From: Halobacteriovorax sp. HLS
Lineage (GTDB): Bacteria; Bdellovibrionota; Bacteriovoracia; Bacteriovoracales; Bacteriovoracaceae
Direction of reading: 5' to 3'
DNA: 64,000 nucleotides
NCBI RefSeq assembly: GCF_004006665.1
Contig: NZ_QOCL01000016.1
Coordinates: 62,001 to 126,000, forward strand
This document shows, piece by piece, positions 34,501 to 42,125 of the stretch. The position numbers and the translations under genes were made by a program. Under the pieces are notes generated by a model that did not search any database, was not told the origin of the DNA, and worked only from the letters and a program-made list of their open reading frames with translations. The stretch's first letter is position 1. Each line of letters starts with the position of its first letter.

Positions 34501-36241
34501 CAATTTCATCTCCCGTATTGAAGCTAATACTTACCCACGAGGCTCCACTTGCTGTACATGTTCCAGATGTTGTATAGATAGGATTTGTACAGATACTACC
34601 AAGTTGATTTAAAGTTACAAAAAGATCATCTCCTTTAATGTATTTAATTCTTGCAATTGTTCCATACTTATTAGAGATGTACTGCCCAACTGAGAAACTA
34701 TTAGTGGCAGACATTGAAACAACAAGATCGTCACTAACTGAAGATGTGTAAATAATATCACCAATAGTTTTAGGTTGAACCGTGTCTAATAGACCAAATT
34801 CAATATTTTTACTGATCGATTTATTTAGAATGTTTTTTGCACTAATTGTATATGTAGCCGCTTTAAGTTCTGGAATCGTTAGGGCCGTTCCAGCAAATGC
34901 TGCAGGCAGATTTAGAGTTGTTGCATCCACAACTGTTACTAGGGTGTTTACAAGACCAGTGAAAGTTCCTACAGCATCTACATAAAGACCTTTCGTAGGA
35001 ACGATCTCTGTTGCAAAGTCAGACCCAAACCCATTAATTACTGAACTACCGTTAGTAAGAACAAGACTTCCTTTTATGAGTTTGTTAATTGATGACACAG
35101 AAGTTGTAGAACCAAGTGGAGAAAATGTTTTAAATTCTGTATTTGATGCAATGGATTCAATTTCATGAAATTCACCATTGATAAGTACTGCAGATCCGAC
35201 TTGTAACTGAGAAAGAAATAACGTTCCAACACCTGTTACTGTTCGACTACCTTCAACTAAAGTATATGTTCCGTCATCAAGAATTTGATATCCTCTAAGA
35301 GTTCCTATTGTTCCGTTTGACTTGTCAAAACTTAAACCAGAAGGCAGCGAAGGAAAAATTGAGTATGTTAACGATAACTCTTCAGCAGTTGAGAGTGGGC
35401 TCTTTCCTGTTACTTTTGGAATTAAAGCAGTTTGAATAGCATTAGATCTATCAAATGCTAAGTAAACTTTTTTAACGATAGTTCGAGGAGAAAAGAAAGC
35501 AGAGCTATTATCTACTTCATTATCAATTTCAAATGTACCAGCGCCACCATTGAGAACAATATCAACATGAACTTCTTTGTTTTCAGTATCTATATATGAA
35601 ATTGTTCCGGTAGCACCACTTGCTGTCGAAATATAATTAAAACCTGTTTGAGATGAAAATAGTGAAACGTCATCTAATTCAAGAATTAGTTTTTGGCCAA
35701 CTTTTGTTGGAATAGAAATCTTCTCTAGATCAGTAGCTTGAGTAAATGTAACAGTTGTTGAAGATACTTCATCACTTAGGAGCTCTGTAGTTGAGTAGGT
35801 TGCTGTAAAAACAAATGGTGTTTTCGGTAAGAAGACAGAAGGACTACTAAGTAGATCCCCTGTTATCACGTCCAATAAGAAACCTGTTTTCGTTGAAAAA
35901 TCAGAGTCATCTACAGCTACACTAATATATTCTTCTTGCTCAGCAATCCTGGAAGGGAAGATCGCTGTAATAGTTTCAATATCACCAACATCTCCCGGCA
36001 TCAAGAATTCATAATTATTCTGAGGATAAGATATCGGTCCTGGCGAAGTACATAGAGGATCAGTGCCTGGAACACAAGTTGAGGTTGGCGGAATGTTTCC
36101 GGTATCCCCGCTACCACCACTAGAAGTCGTATCCTGAGTCTTCTTGGTTGGAGCTTCCTTAAACTTGGTTAAGCTATCCGGCATACAAGCTGTAAGGGTT
36201 AATAAAAGTAAAAATGTGAGTATTTTCCTTAAGTTTTTCAT
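31592..36241 (-). CDS. giant lipoprotein with Ig-like (He_PIG) repeats and C-X10-C-X6-W inserts
   Basis: The 1549-residue protein has a lipobox (LLTLTAC) and a low-complexity linker (SSGGSGDTG). Repeated strands of bacterial Ig-like or cadherin-like type follow, such as LTYSIFPSLPSGLSF and KALPAGLSATLESG...ISGTPTG. Four short inserts share C-X10-C-X6-W or a close variant, at about residues 548, 640, 1265 and 1450. The C-terminal third is cysteine-rich and ends with a strand-forming domain. Such proteins are usually exposed on the surface and help in adhesion, but nothing proves that. GATAAT stands 6 nt before the ATG. It is convergent to rimO. Confidence 0.75.
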   Translation of the reverse strand: MKNLRKILTFLLLLTLTACMPDSLTKFKEAPTKKTQDTTSSGGSGDTGNIPPTSTCVPGTDPLCTSPGPISYPQNNYEFLMPGDVGDIETITAIFPSRIAEQEEYISVAVDDSDFSTKTGFLLDVITGDLLSSPSVFLPKTPFVFTATYSTTELLSDEVSSTTVTFTQATDLEKISIPTKVGQKLILELDDVSLFSSQTGFNYISTASGATGTISYIDTENKEVHVDIVLNGGAGTFEIDNEVDNSSAFFSPRTIVKKVYLAFDRSNAIQTALIPKVTGKSPLSTAEELSLTYSIFPSLPSGLSFDKSNGTIGTLRGYQILDDGTYTLVEGSRTVTGVGTLFLSQLQVGSAVLINGEFHEIESIASNTEFKTFSPLGSTTSVSSINKLIKGSLVLTNGSSVINGFGSDFATEIVPTKGLYVDAVGTFTGLVNTLVTVVDATTLNLPAAFAGTALTIPELKAATYTISAKNILNKSISKNIEFGLLDTVQPKTIGDIIYTSSVSDDLVVSMSATNSFSVGQYISNKYGTIARIKYIKGDDLFVTLNQLGSICTNPIYTTSGTCTASGASWVSISFNTGDEIDNSPSFFSSEATVAKNVTRLFPISSNTVTLTPTIVPTSLGAAELASLTYTISPDISSGQGFCSNTTYTNQFDCESNAGVWSQGLTFNTSTGVISGVISQEIAESTFTVTVENLVGRVTSSQIVIASNEAPSGLAISKNVLLHVPSNSAFEIGDAITSNNGALGTITGKFRINNSNAEKGTYEFEFLEVSVANGTFEPFDDLDNLPLFGAQKTYILGSGVYNYNVKVKVATNTDSFKDPEYTDYVKHQSLLQIGGVDRAHIKYNDEVNDTLYLVAFDSATYAANLEPQYLTTGNVLTAPNITGTPSATVSIIESNNIILNTDSAPTGLVSNFSKGHDITSTGDAGIGMLHKYISSGGNFYSYVSVTEGIFSTGADIQATSPFSASTATIGTVASEAAVYFYRQVPGTIELNLYNTDNETLIELDKALPAGLSATLESGSIVRISGTPTGPSDKEKFTLTATNPFGSTKYEFFIKVYDHINLIDKTNSVSYILHKTGKGNGRKPCSVTEEQMLYGDSAVKDISCFLDAGEEELHWNGVKLEFQMGENLCQFVEETPPAFWSFSPGSSSTELGITIYEHTGYASCTSGAPVDLYTTDAGGTTALSTVADPRILIPITEPKNLCMFNYDEQNDDTELPKCDIAEFPKRLIGWSATTFECRNSGSTATLDANAVDCVENNGTCAGHASAPAVMLTQTECVGDGGAWTFNGSHNDATAGGVNVPAVGACIAGSNLDQGTFDCGGETNKCLAGPRTSSTTISEQDVLDGVTTINHNMTGIPLKVSLPIDYTNNYDGSTIATNTWFSNYFTACGADAYKPDTISMQTSIDASTQTNSYLGLGARSMYQFVCKSGTGTIKARIRMIVRDFDRDFKVKFGYCANSSYTNKTDCEDPALGNTTWTASGIDYYNPDTVAGAPISTDPRHFLINSQLDGFGVGYNTYSNGQSYIGGGYTCGTVGNTINPTFPNGRPHPEQSL

Positions 36242-36247
36242 GATCTT

Positions 36248-36253
36248 ATTATC
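36248..36253 (-). promoter_or_regulatory. -10-like hexamer 6 nt before the giant lipoprotein gene
   Basis: On the minus strand GATAAT (36253-36248) is followed by AAGATC and then the ATG at 36241. No Shine-Dalgarno and no clear -35 are seen. Confidence 0.4.
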
Positions 36254-36515
36254 GACACTTTTAAGGCGGATATTTAGGAAGATTCAAAATCACTTTAATT
36301 CCAGAGTGTTAAGTGGAAAAATCTGCCTATTTTGTAAAAAAAAATTGACTATTTTTGCCAACAATTAAAGGCGATTATATAGTTAACTTATTGAAAACTT
36401 GATCGTATTGCTAAAGAGTTCTTTTAAATGGGGAATAGATTTACATTTATACTCCTAAATCTACTTGAATTGGTACAATTTAAATTACAATTTCATTTTA
36501 ATTTTAAGGACTTAA

Positions 36516-37901
36516 ATGAGTAAAAAAATACTTAACTTCCTTGTGCTAGAAGATGATGATCTCGCAAGACTCAACCTTGTTACTCACTTGAAAGAATATG
36601 GATTAGTTCGTGAAACTAATAATTCGAAAGAGGCAATAGATTTACTTTCTAAAGAAAAATTCGATATAGCGTGGATTGATTTAGATTTAGAGACTGAATT
36701 GGCAGGATTAAAAGTTATCCAACATGCGACTGGCAGTAATGCTTATGCTGTTGTTCTATCTGGAAGAGAGGAAGATGAGTATATTGAGAAGGCCTATGAG
36801 TTAGGTTGTGATGACTATCTTTCAAAACCATTTGATAAAGAATCTCTACTGCTTGTTTTGAGAAAATATAGGGTTTTAAAAAGTGAGAGTAAGCTTCGAA
36901 ATTTTTTTTCCAAGAAGTATATAACTCAAAATGAGAAGTTTATAAAAAGCTTACAAGTAATTAATGAAATTATTGGTAGTGATAAACCAATATTTATTAA
37001 AGGTGAAACGGGAACAGGGAAAACTCTAATCTCTAAACTCATTCACGAAATTCTTTTTGAATCTATGGATAAGTTTATTCATTTAAATTGTTCTGAAATA
37101 CCTGAAAATCTCTTAGAGTCTGAACTTTTTGGATATGAAAAAGGTGCTTTCTCTGGAGCAGAAACTTCTAAAAAGGGTAAGTTGGAACTGGCAGACGGTG
37201 GCACTTTATTTTTAGATGAAATTGCTACAATGCCGATCTCTACTCAAAAGAAACTATTAAAGGCCATTGATGAAAAAACGTTTTACCCTCTAGGAAGTGA
37301 GAAAGAGAGAAAGTCTAACTTTAGACTGATGAGTGCTACATGTGAAGACTTAGAGCAAATGGTCAAAGATGGACGTTTTAGAGAAGATTTGTACTTTCGA
37401 ATTGAAGGATTCAATGTAACGCTACCTAATTTAGTTGAACGAAAAGGGGATATTCCTCTATTAATAAAACATTTACTTGGTCAGGGAAAGAGAAGAATTG
37501 TTCTCTCAAGTGAAGTTAAAAATATTTTGGAAAATTATAGCTGGCCAGGAAATATACGAGAATTAAAAAAAGTCATCGAGGTCTTGCAATCAAAGTGTCA
37601 TGGAGTGATCTCAAAAGAGGACCTACCTATCCATATAAGTGGAATTATTCAAGGTTCTAATGGTTCCGATTTGGATTCTCAAACTGAGGAACTCTCAATT
37701 CGAGAAGGGGTTCTGACAAATAAGCAACTCGAATTTATAAGGCACAATGGGTTGAAAGCTTTTATGGATGCTGTAGAGGAAGATTGTGTAAATACTCTCT
37801 TTGAAGAGAATGATCAAAAAGTTAGGCAAACATTGAGTGTCCTGAAAATTTCGAATAGTTCATTTTATCGTATTACAGACAGAATCAAGAAGGCACTATG
37901 A
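36516..37901 (+). CDS. NtrC-family response regulator (sigma-54 activator type)
   Basis: The 461 residues hold a receiver domain (1-125: acidic LEDDD, phospho-acceptor Asp in WIDLDLE near 54, SKPFDK lysine near 109). The AAA+ domain has Walker A GETGTGKT near 166, Walker [11 protein letters not shown] and an arginine finger region, and a short C-terminal helix-turn-helix ([15 protein letters not shown]) follows. The sigma-54-contact loop reads GAFSGA instead of GAFTGA; the Thr to Ser change is conservative but notable, since the Thr is almost invariant. AAGGA precedes the ATG. It overlaps the downstream mini-gene by 4 bp (ATGA), so the two are co-translated. Targets are unknown. Confidence 0.9.
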   Translation: MSKKILNFLVLEDDDLARLNLVTHLKEYGLVRETNNSKEAIDLLSKEKFDIAWIDLDLETELAGLKVIQHATGSNAYAVVLSGREEDEYIEKAYELGCDDYLSKPFDKESLLLVLRKYRVLKSESKLRNFFSKKYITQNEKFIKSLQVINEIIGSDKPIFIKGETGTGKTLISKLIHEILFESMDKFIHLNCSEIPENLLESELFGYEKGAFSGAETSKKGKLELADGGTLFLDEIATMPISTQKKLLKAIDEKTFYPLGSEKERKSNFRLMSATCEDLEQMVKDGRFREDLYFRIEGFNVTLPNLVERKGDIPLLIKHLLGQGKRRIVLSSEVKNILENYSWPGNIRELKKVIEVLQSKCHGVISKEDLPIHISGIIQGSNGSDLDSQTEELSIREGVLTNKQLEFIRHNGLKAFMDAVEEDCVNTLFEENDQKVRQTLSVLKISNSSFYRITDRIKKAL

Positions 37902-38098
37902 GTAAAGATAAATCTAAACTTGTCCATGATATGAACTCGTCGATTTCTTCAGTCACTCAAGCGATAGATTTGATTGGAGAAAATTGGAAAGATAATCCAG
38001 AACTCGTCGAGAAGATGCTACCTCTAACCCAAAAGAAAATGATTGAATTATTTAATGATTGGACAGAATTAAAAAATATTATATTAGAACAAGGATAA
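37898..38098 (+). CDS. stand-alone histidine-kinase dimerisation (DHp/HisKA-like) mini-protein
   Basis: The 66-residue protein starts with a helix KLVHDMNSSISSVTQAIDLI that matches the phospho-acceptor helix of histidine kinases (His10 followed by Asp, then a hydrophobic heptad). A turn and a second helix, MLPLTQKKMIELFNDW, follow. No ATPase domain exists in this or the next gene. It could dimerise into a four-helix bundle and act as a phosphotransfer protein or as a decoy for the response regulator it overlaps. The size and the ATGA overlap make this a co-expressed partner. Confidence is high that it is a gene and moderate on the fold. Confidence 0.7.
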   Translation: MSKDKSKLVHDMNSSISSVTQAIDLIGENWKDNPELVEKMLPLTQKKMIELFNDWTELKNIILEQG

Positions 38099-38100
38099 AT

Positions 38101-38883
38101 ATGAAAAGAACAGTTAGTGTACTTCTTCTTTCACTCGTGATTTCAAATACAGCTTATGCAGGTATAGCGGATTCAATAAGACCGTATGTTGAAAAGTATT
38201 TAGGTGAAGATATTGCAGTTAAAATATTTGGTGAGGTTGAAGAAACTATTCTTCTTCCGGCCATACCAACAGTATCTAAAGATGCTAAAAATATTAGACC
38301 AGAATTAAAAACTTCAAAGACGAAGATATCAAAAGAAAAGTTAGAAAAAGCAAATCTATCTTTCATCTATCAGATATACAAGGCCACTCGAATGACTGAT
38401 CCAAATGAAAATGAAGTTGCAAGATGGATGAACGTTATGTCTCAAGGGGGAAGTCGTGAAGGTGTTTATAGAGCTCTTGTCTTAGATGGAACTTATGCAG
38501 GGAGAGAGAATACCGATGCTCCGATTACTGACGAAACAATAGAGTTTGTACAATATTATCTCTCAACATTCTTAGATAAAAGTATCAGTAAAGAATCTCT
38601 TGAAAAAAGTAATTTTTATACTTTAAAGAGAATTATTACTGAACAAACCTTAGAAATTTTGGATGAACTTACATATAAGAAGATGGAAGACTTCTATAAT
38701 TGGTATGCTGTCTTTTCTGCTGAGGTTGCCAAAAAGTATCCGTCGACTTTTGATAACAAAGTTAGAGTTTCTACTTCAAGAGAAAAACATAAGAAGTGGG
38801 CCATGTATGTTCCAGTTCAGCATGTGAAGTCTGAAGTGATGATAAAGCTACACACACTTTTCAATGTGAATAATCAAAAGTAA
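38101..38883 (+). CDS. secreted protein with DUF4214-like region
   Basis: I chose the ATG at 38101, since AAGGA stands 6 nt upstream and the product then begins with a clean signal peptide (cleavage after AYA near residue 20); an upstream ATG at 38059 would add 14 residues. The 260-residue protein has a helical region, FIYQIYKATRMTDPNENEVARWM, followed by an SREGVYRALVLDGTY segment, which recalls DUF4214-type linker repeats. A second such segment follows around ITDETIEFVQYYLSTF. Function is unknown. It sits just 2 bp after the mini-protein gene, so it shares the regulator operon. The 3' end overlaps epmA by 10 bp. Confidence 0.6.
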   Translation: MKRTVSVLLLSLVISNTAYAGIADSIRPYVEKYLGEDIAVKIFGEVEETILLPAIPTVSKDAKNIRPELKTSKTKISKEKLEKANLSFIYQIYKATRMTDPNENEVARWMNVMSQGGSREGVYRALVLDGTYAGRENTDAPITDETIEFVQYYLSTFLDKSISKESLEKSNFYTLKRIITEQTLEILDELTYKKMEDFYNWYAVFSAEVAKKYPSTFDNKVRVSTSREKHKKWAMYVPVQHVKSEVMIKLHTLFNVNNQK

Positions 38884-39863
38884 AAAGGGTTTTCTTCTTG
38901 AGTGATTGCCATAAGTAGTCGCTCAACACCTAAGGCTATTCCGCTGGCCTTAGGGAGGCCTTTATCCAAAGTTGAGTAGAACTCATTTGGTGTTGGAAGA
39001 GAATAGTCGTAGAGTTCTTTTTTTAAGGCGGCTTGTTCAGAAAATCTCTGCTTTTGAATTGCAAGATCTGTTAATTCATTAAAACAATTACATAATTCAA
39101 CACCATGACAGTAAACTTCAAATCTTTCACATACTCTAGGCTCATTCTCTTTAATAGTAGAAAGAGCACTTAAATGATGTGGAAATTCATAAAGTAGTAT
39201 GAATGGAATGTTCTTTAGCCGTGGTTCAACTTCATTTAAAAAAAGTAAAAAGTAGTAATCATCCCACGATAGAAGATGGTGCTCTTTTTCACTGGGAACA
39301 GGAACATTTTTAAACTTTGTACGAATGAGTGTAGAAAGGTCATCTTTATCCAAGTATTTTAGAATATCGATTCCTAGCTCCTGTAAAAAAAGTTCCTGAA
39401 TCGTCATTCTAATAGGAGTAAAGTTTTTAAGAGTATTTTTGATTAGAGGATTTTCTTTTGAAAATCGTTGTGCACAATACTTAACAAGGTTTTCGACATC
39501 ACTCATTATGTCAGTGTAAAAAGATTCTGTTCTATACCATTCCAACATAAGAAATTGCGCTCTATGGTGAGTAGAGTTTGGCTCATCTCTAAAGCAATAA
39601 GATATCGTGAATACTTTCTCAAAACCCTCACTTAATAATTCCTTCATATGAAACTCTGGAGAAGTGTGTAGGTATTTGTCCAAGTTTTTCTTATCTCTAG
39701 CACTGTGAACTCTAAAGGGGTGGATATGAGTCTCCATGCCAGGATTTTCAACCATTGGAGGTGTTAACACATCGAGAAATTCTTCGCTTAGAAAGAAGTC
39801 TCTTATATATTGTTGAAGTTTAAATAGATTTAAAAGTTTGTTTTTACGGGCCTGCGTATGCAT
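38874..39863 (-). CDS. epmA: elongation factor P beta-lysine ligase (EpmA/PoxA/GenX)
   Basis: EpmA resembles class II lysyl-tRNA synthetase without the anticodon domain and attaches (R)-beta-lysine to a lysine of EF-P, which helps translation of polyproline stretches. The 329 residues, near the usual 325, show motif 1 (EFLDVLTPPMVENPG), motif 2 (FTISYCFRDE followed by HHRAQFLMLEWYR) and motif 3 (GIALGVERLLM). YLHTSPEFHMK is typical of the family. No epmB (lysine aminomutase) or efp is in the window. It is divergent from ftsY. Confidence 0.93.
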   Translation of the reverse strand: MHTQARKNKLLNLFKLQQYIRDFFLSEEFLDVLTPPMVENPGMETHIHPFRVHSARDKKNLDKYLHTSPEFHMKELLSEGFEKVFTISYCFRDEPNSTHHRAQFLMLEWYRTESFYTDIMSDVENLVKYCAQRFSKENPLIKNTLKNFTPIRMTIQELFLQELGIDILKYLDKDDLSTLIRTKFKNVPVPSEKEHHLLSWDDYYFLLFLNEVEPRLKNIPFILLYEFPHHLSALSTIKENEPRVCERFEVYCHGVELCNCFNELTDLAIQKQRFSEQAALKKELYDYSLPTPNEFYSTLDKGLPKASGIALGVERLLMAITQEENPFYF

Positions 39864-39954
39864 TCTACTTTTCTCTTCTTGAGCATCTGCGTTAATAGTT
39901 GATTTTCGATTAGCTATGACATATCAATGACCTTACAAAACTTACAAGAGGAAA

Positions 39955-41160
39955 ATGATGAATAGTATTATAAACTTACTTCAATCTCTATATATGAGCC
40001 TTGGTCTAACTAATACTGTTAATGAAGGTGATGTCTTTGGCCTAGGACTTGTATTAACTGTCCTTATTCTTGCTCTTTTACAGCTAGGAACCACTAAGTC
40101 AAAAGTGCCAAGTGATAAAGCTGTTGAATCAGAGAGAGTTGATTCTCCAGTTATTGAACAAAAAGCTGATCCAGTAGAAAGCAAAAAAGAAGAGCTTGCT
40201 CCCGTTGTTGAAGCGGTCCCAACTATTAGTTGGAAAGATAGACTTAAGAAAGGACTGTCAAAGTCTAGCTCTGAGGTTTGGGGAAAAATTGGTAATATAT
40301 TTACCGGAAAGACACTAGATGATGAAACTTTAGAGGAAGTCGAAGAGCTTCTTTATGGAGCAGATATTGGGCCAACTATTGCCGCAGAGCTTATTGAGGC
40401 CCTAGAGTCTGAGTCAAAAAAAGAAGGCTTTGGAGAGTCGGAATTTAAATTATTTTTGAAAAGCTTTCTTTCTTCGAAAATGAGTAATGTCCAAAACGAT
40501 GTAGATACAGACCTTTATCAATTTGATGAAAGTAAGCGCGGCAAGACGAAAGTTATAATGATTGTAGGCGTCAATGGAGCAGGTAAGACAACTACAATTG
40601 GAAAGCTTGCCACAAAGCTGACTGGACAGGGTGCCAAGGTTGTTGTTGGTGCTTGTGATACGTTTAGGGCCGCAGCCGTTGATCAGTTACAGGTTTGGTG
40701 TGAGAGGGCCGGTGCCCAGATGATTCGCGCCAAAGAGGGTGCTAACCCAAGTGGAGTTGGATACGATGCGCTACAACAGGCCCTTAATTCTGGTGCAGAT
40801 TACTGTATTTTAGATACAGCAGGAAGACTTCACACTAAGGGAAACCTTATGGAAGAGCTTACAAAGAGCAAGGAAGTCCTGAAGAAGCTGGATGAAAATG
40901 CTCCACATCAAACTCTCTTAGTGATTGATGCCATAACGGGTCAAAATGCAATCCGCCAGGCCGAAGAGTTTAATAATGCGCTTAGTCTGAATGGATTGAT
41001 TTTTACAAAGTGTGATGGTTCTTCAAAAGCTGGTTCAGCAATTGGCATTGTGGATAAATTAAAAGTACCAATTACGTACATTGGCGTTGGTGAGCATGTT
41101 GAAGATTTAAATATTTTCAACCTAGATGAGTATTTAAATGCTCTTTTAAATCTTGAGTAA
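39955..41160 (+). CDS. ftsY: signal recognition particle receptor FtsY, with N-terminal membrane helix
   Basis: The 401-residue protein is the SRP receptor GTPase that takes ribosomes making membrane proteins to SecYEG. The NG domain fills the C-terminal 300 residues: GVNGAGKTTTIGKLA (P-loop, near 204), DTFRAAAVDQL, DTAGRLHTK and TKCDGSSKAG. Residues 24-45 are a transmembrane helix (DVFGLGLVLTVLILALLQLG), in place of the long acidic A domain of E. coli; a short acidic linker follows. AAGAGGA precedes the ATG; a second ATG comes immediately after. It starts the operon ftsY-zapA-fau-rny. Confidence 0.95.
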   Translation: MMNSIINLLQSLYMSLGLTNTVNEGDVFGLGLVLTVLILALLQLGTTKSKVPSDKAVESERVDSPVIEQKADPVESKKEELAPVVEAVPTISWKDRLKKGLSKSSSEVWGKIGNIFTGKTLDDETLEEVEELLYGADIGPTIAAELIEALESESKKEGFGESEFKLFLKSFLSSKMSNVQNDVDTDLYQFDESKRGKTKVIMIVGVNGAGKTTTIGKLATKLTGQGAKVVVGACDTFRAAAVDQLQVWCERAGAQMIRAKEGANPSGVGYDALQQALNSGADYCILDTAGRLHTKGNLMEELTKSKEVLKKLDENAPHQTLLVIDAITGQNAIRQAEEFNNALSLNGLIFTKCDGSSKAGSAIGIVDKLKVPITYIGVGEHVEDLNIFNLDEYLNALLNLE

Positions 41161-41208
41161 GGCGCTTGGCGATTGACTGGCATACCCTTTAAGGTTAAGA
41201 TTTAAACA

Positions 41209-41514
41209 ATGGAAAGAATAAGAGAAGATAAAGAATTCGAAGTATTAGGATATAGAATTAAGTTTACTCCTAATGAAGAGGAAGAGAGTGTTAGCGCTCT
41301 TGAAACTGTGCAATTTGTACGCGCTTTGGCGGAACAGATAAGACAGAAAGCTCCTCATCTAGATAATGGCCAAATTGCCACATTAACAGCACTACAGATT
41401 GCTAATGAAAAACTATCTAATGAGAGAGATTTTGAAGCGAATATAAATAAATTGCATACGACAGCTCGTGATGCACTTCAATTTATAGAAGAAGTTTCTC
41501 CCTCGATGATGTAA
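41209..41514 (+). CDS. zapA: cell division protein ZapA
   Basis: The 101-residue protein has the ZapA layout: a short N-terminal strand domain (VLGYRIKFTPNEEEE) and a long C-terminal coiled coil beginning near residue 35. ZapA binds FtsZ filaments and bundles them at the division site. It stands 48 bp after ftsY and 23 bp before the 5-formyl-THF cyclo-ligase gene, a neighbourhood (zapA with fau) kept in many proteobacteria; the 6S RNA that usually lies between the two cannot fit here. Confidence 0.85.
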   Translation: MERIREDKEFEVLGYRIKFTPNEEEESVSALETVQFVRALAEQIRQKAPHLDNGQIATLTALQIANEKLSNERDFEANINKLHTTARDALQFIEEVSPSMM

Positions 41515-41537
41515 TTCGACTCTTCTCGTTTGAAGGT

Positions 41538-42104
41538 GTGGTGAGACTTTTGAAAAAGTCACAGCTAAGAAAAAAGATTAAGCAGTCATTAGCAAATATT
41601 GATAATGATCTTAAAATATTAAAAGAAGAGCGCTGTGCTCGACATTTTATATCTCTTTTGGAATCCCTTAAATTCTCTTCCAGTAAAAAAGTAATTGGTT
41701 TATTTGCTCCGATGAGTGATGAAGTAAATATCATCTCGTCATTGAGTGAATACAAAGATAGATCGGCATTTCCTTGTGTCAATGATGCAGGAGAAATGGT
41801 TTTTAAAATGTCATCGTTTCAAGAGCTAGAGAATTCTAGATATTTTGGAGTTGATATCCTTGGTCCGAATAAGAACGCCTTGGAAGTTATACCTGATCTA
41901 ATACTAGTACCTGGATTAGCTTTTGGCACCAAGGGGGAAAGATTAGGTCGTGGTAAGGGTTACTACGATAAGTATTTAGAAAGAAAAAATATTTTAACAA
42001 TTGGTTTAGGCCTTAGTGATCAAATTTTTAGTGAGTTACCAATGAGCGAGCATGATTGCTTTATGAATTGGATAGTTACTGATGAAGAGATTATTGAGAT
42101 TTAA
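41538..42104 (+). CDS. 5-formyltetrahydrofolate cyclo-ligase
   Basis: The 188-residue protein turns 5-formyl-THF into 5,10-methenyl-THF with ATP. The N-terminal KKSQLRKKIKQSL gives the basic start typical of the family. The C-terminal PGLAFGTKGERLGRGKGYYDKYL carries the conserved nucleotide- and folate-binding motif. The start is uncertain: GTG 41538, GTG 41541 and TTG 41550 are all in frame, and GAAGG is close upstream of the first two. It is cotranscribed with zapA and rny. Confidence 0.93.
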   Translation: MVRLLKKSQLRKKIKQSLANIDNDLKILKEERCARHFISLLESLKFSSSKKVIGLFAPMSDEVNIISSLSEYKDRSAFPCVNDAGEMVFKMSSFQELENSRYFGVDILGPNKNALEVIPDLILVPGLAFGTKGERLGRGKGYYDKYLERKNILTIGLGLSDQIFSELPMSEHDCFMNWIVTDEEIIEI

Positions 42105-42125
42105 CATACATAAGGAGATAGTAAG

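Noticed and set aside
36144-36368. A 74-residue open frame on the plus strand
   Set aside because: It overlaps the giant lipoprotein start on the other strand, has no ribosome site, and its product resembles no protein.
41515-41537. 6S RNA between zapA and the 5-formyl-THF cyclo-ligase gene
   Set aside because: In E. coli ssrS lies here, but this gap is only 23 bp.
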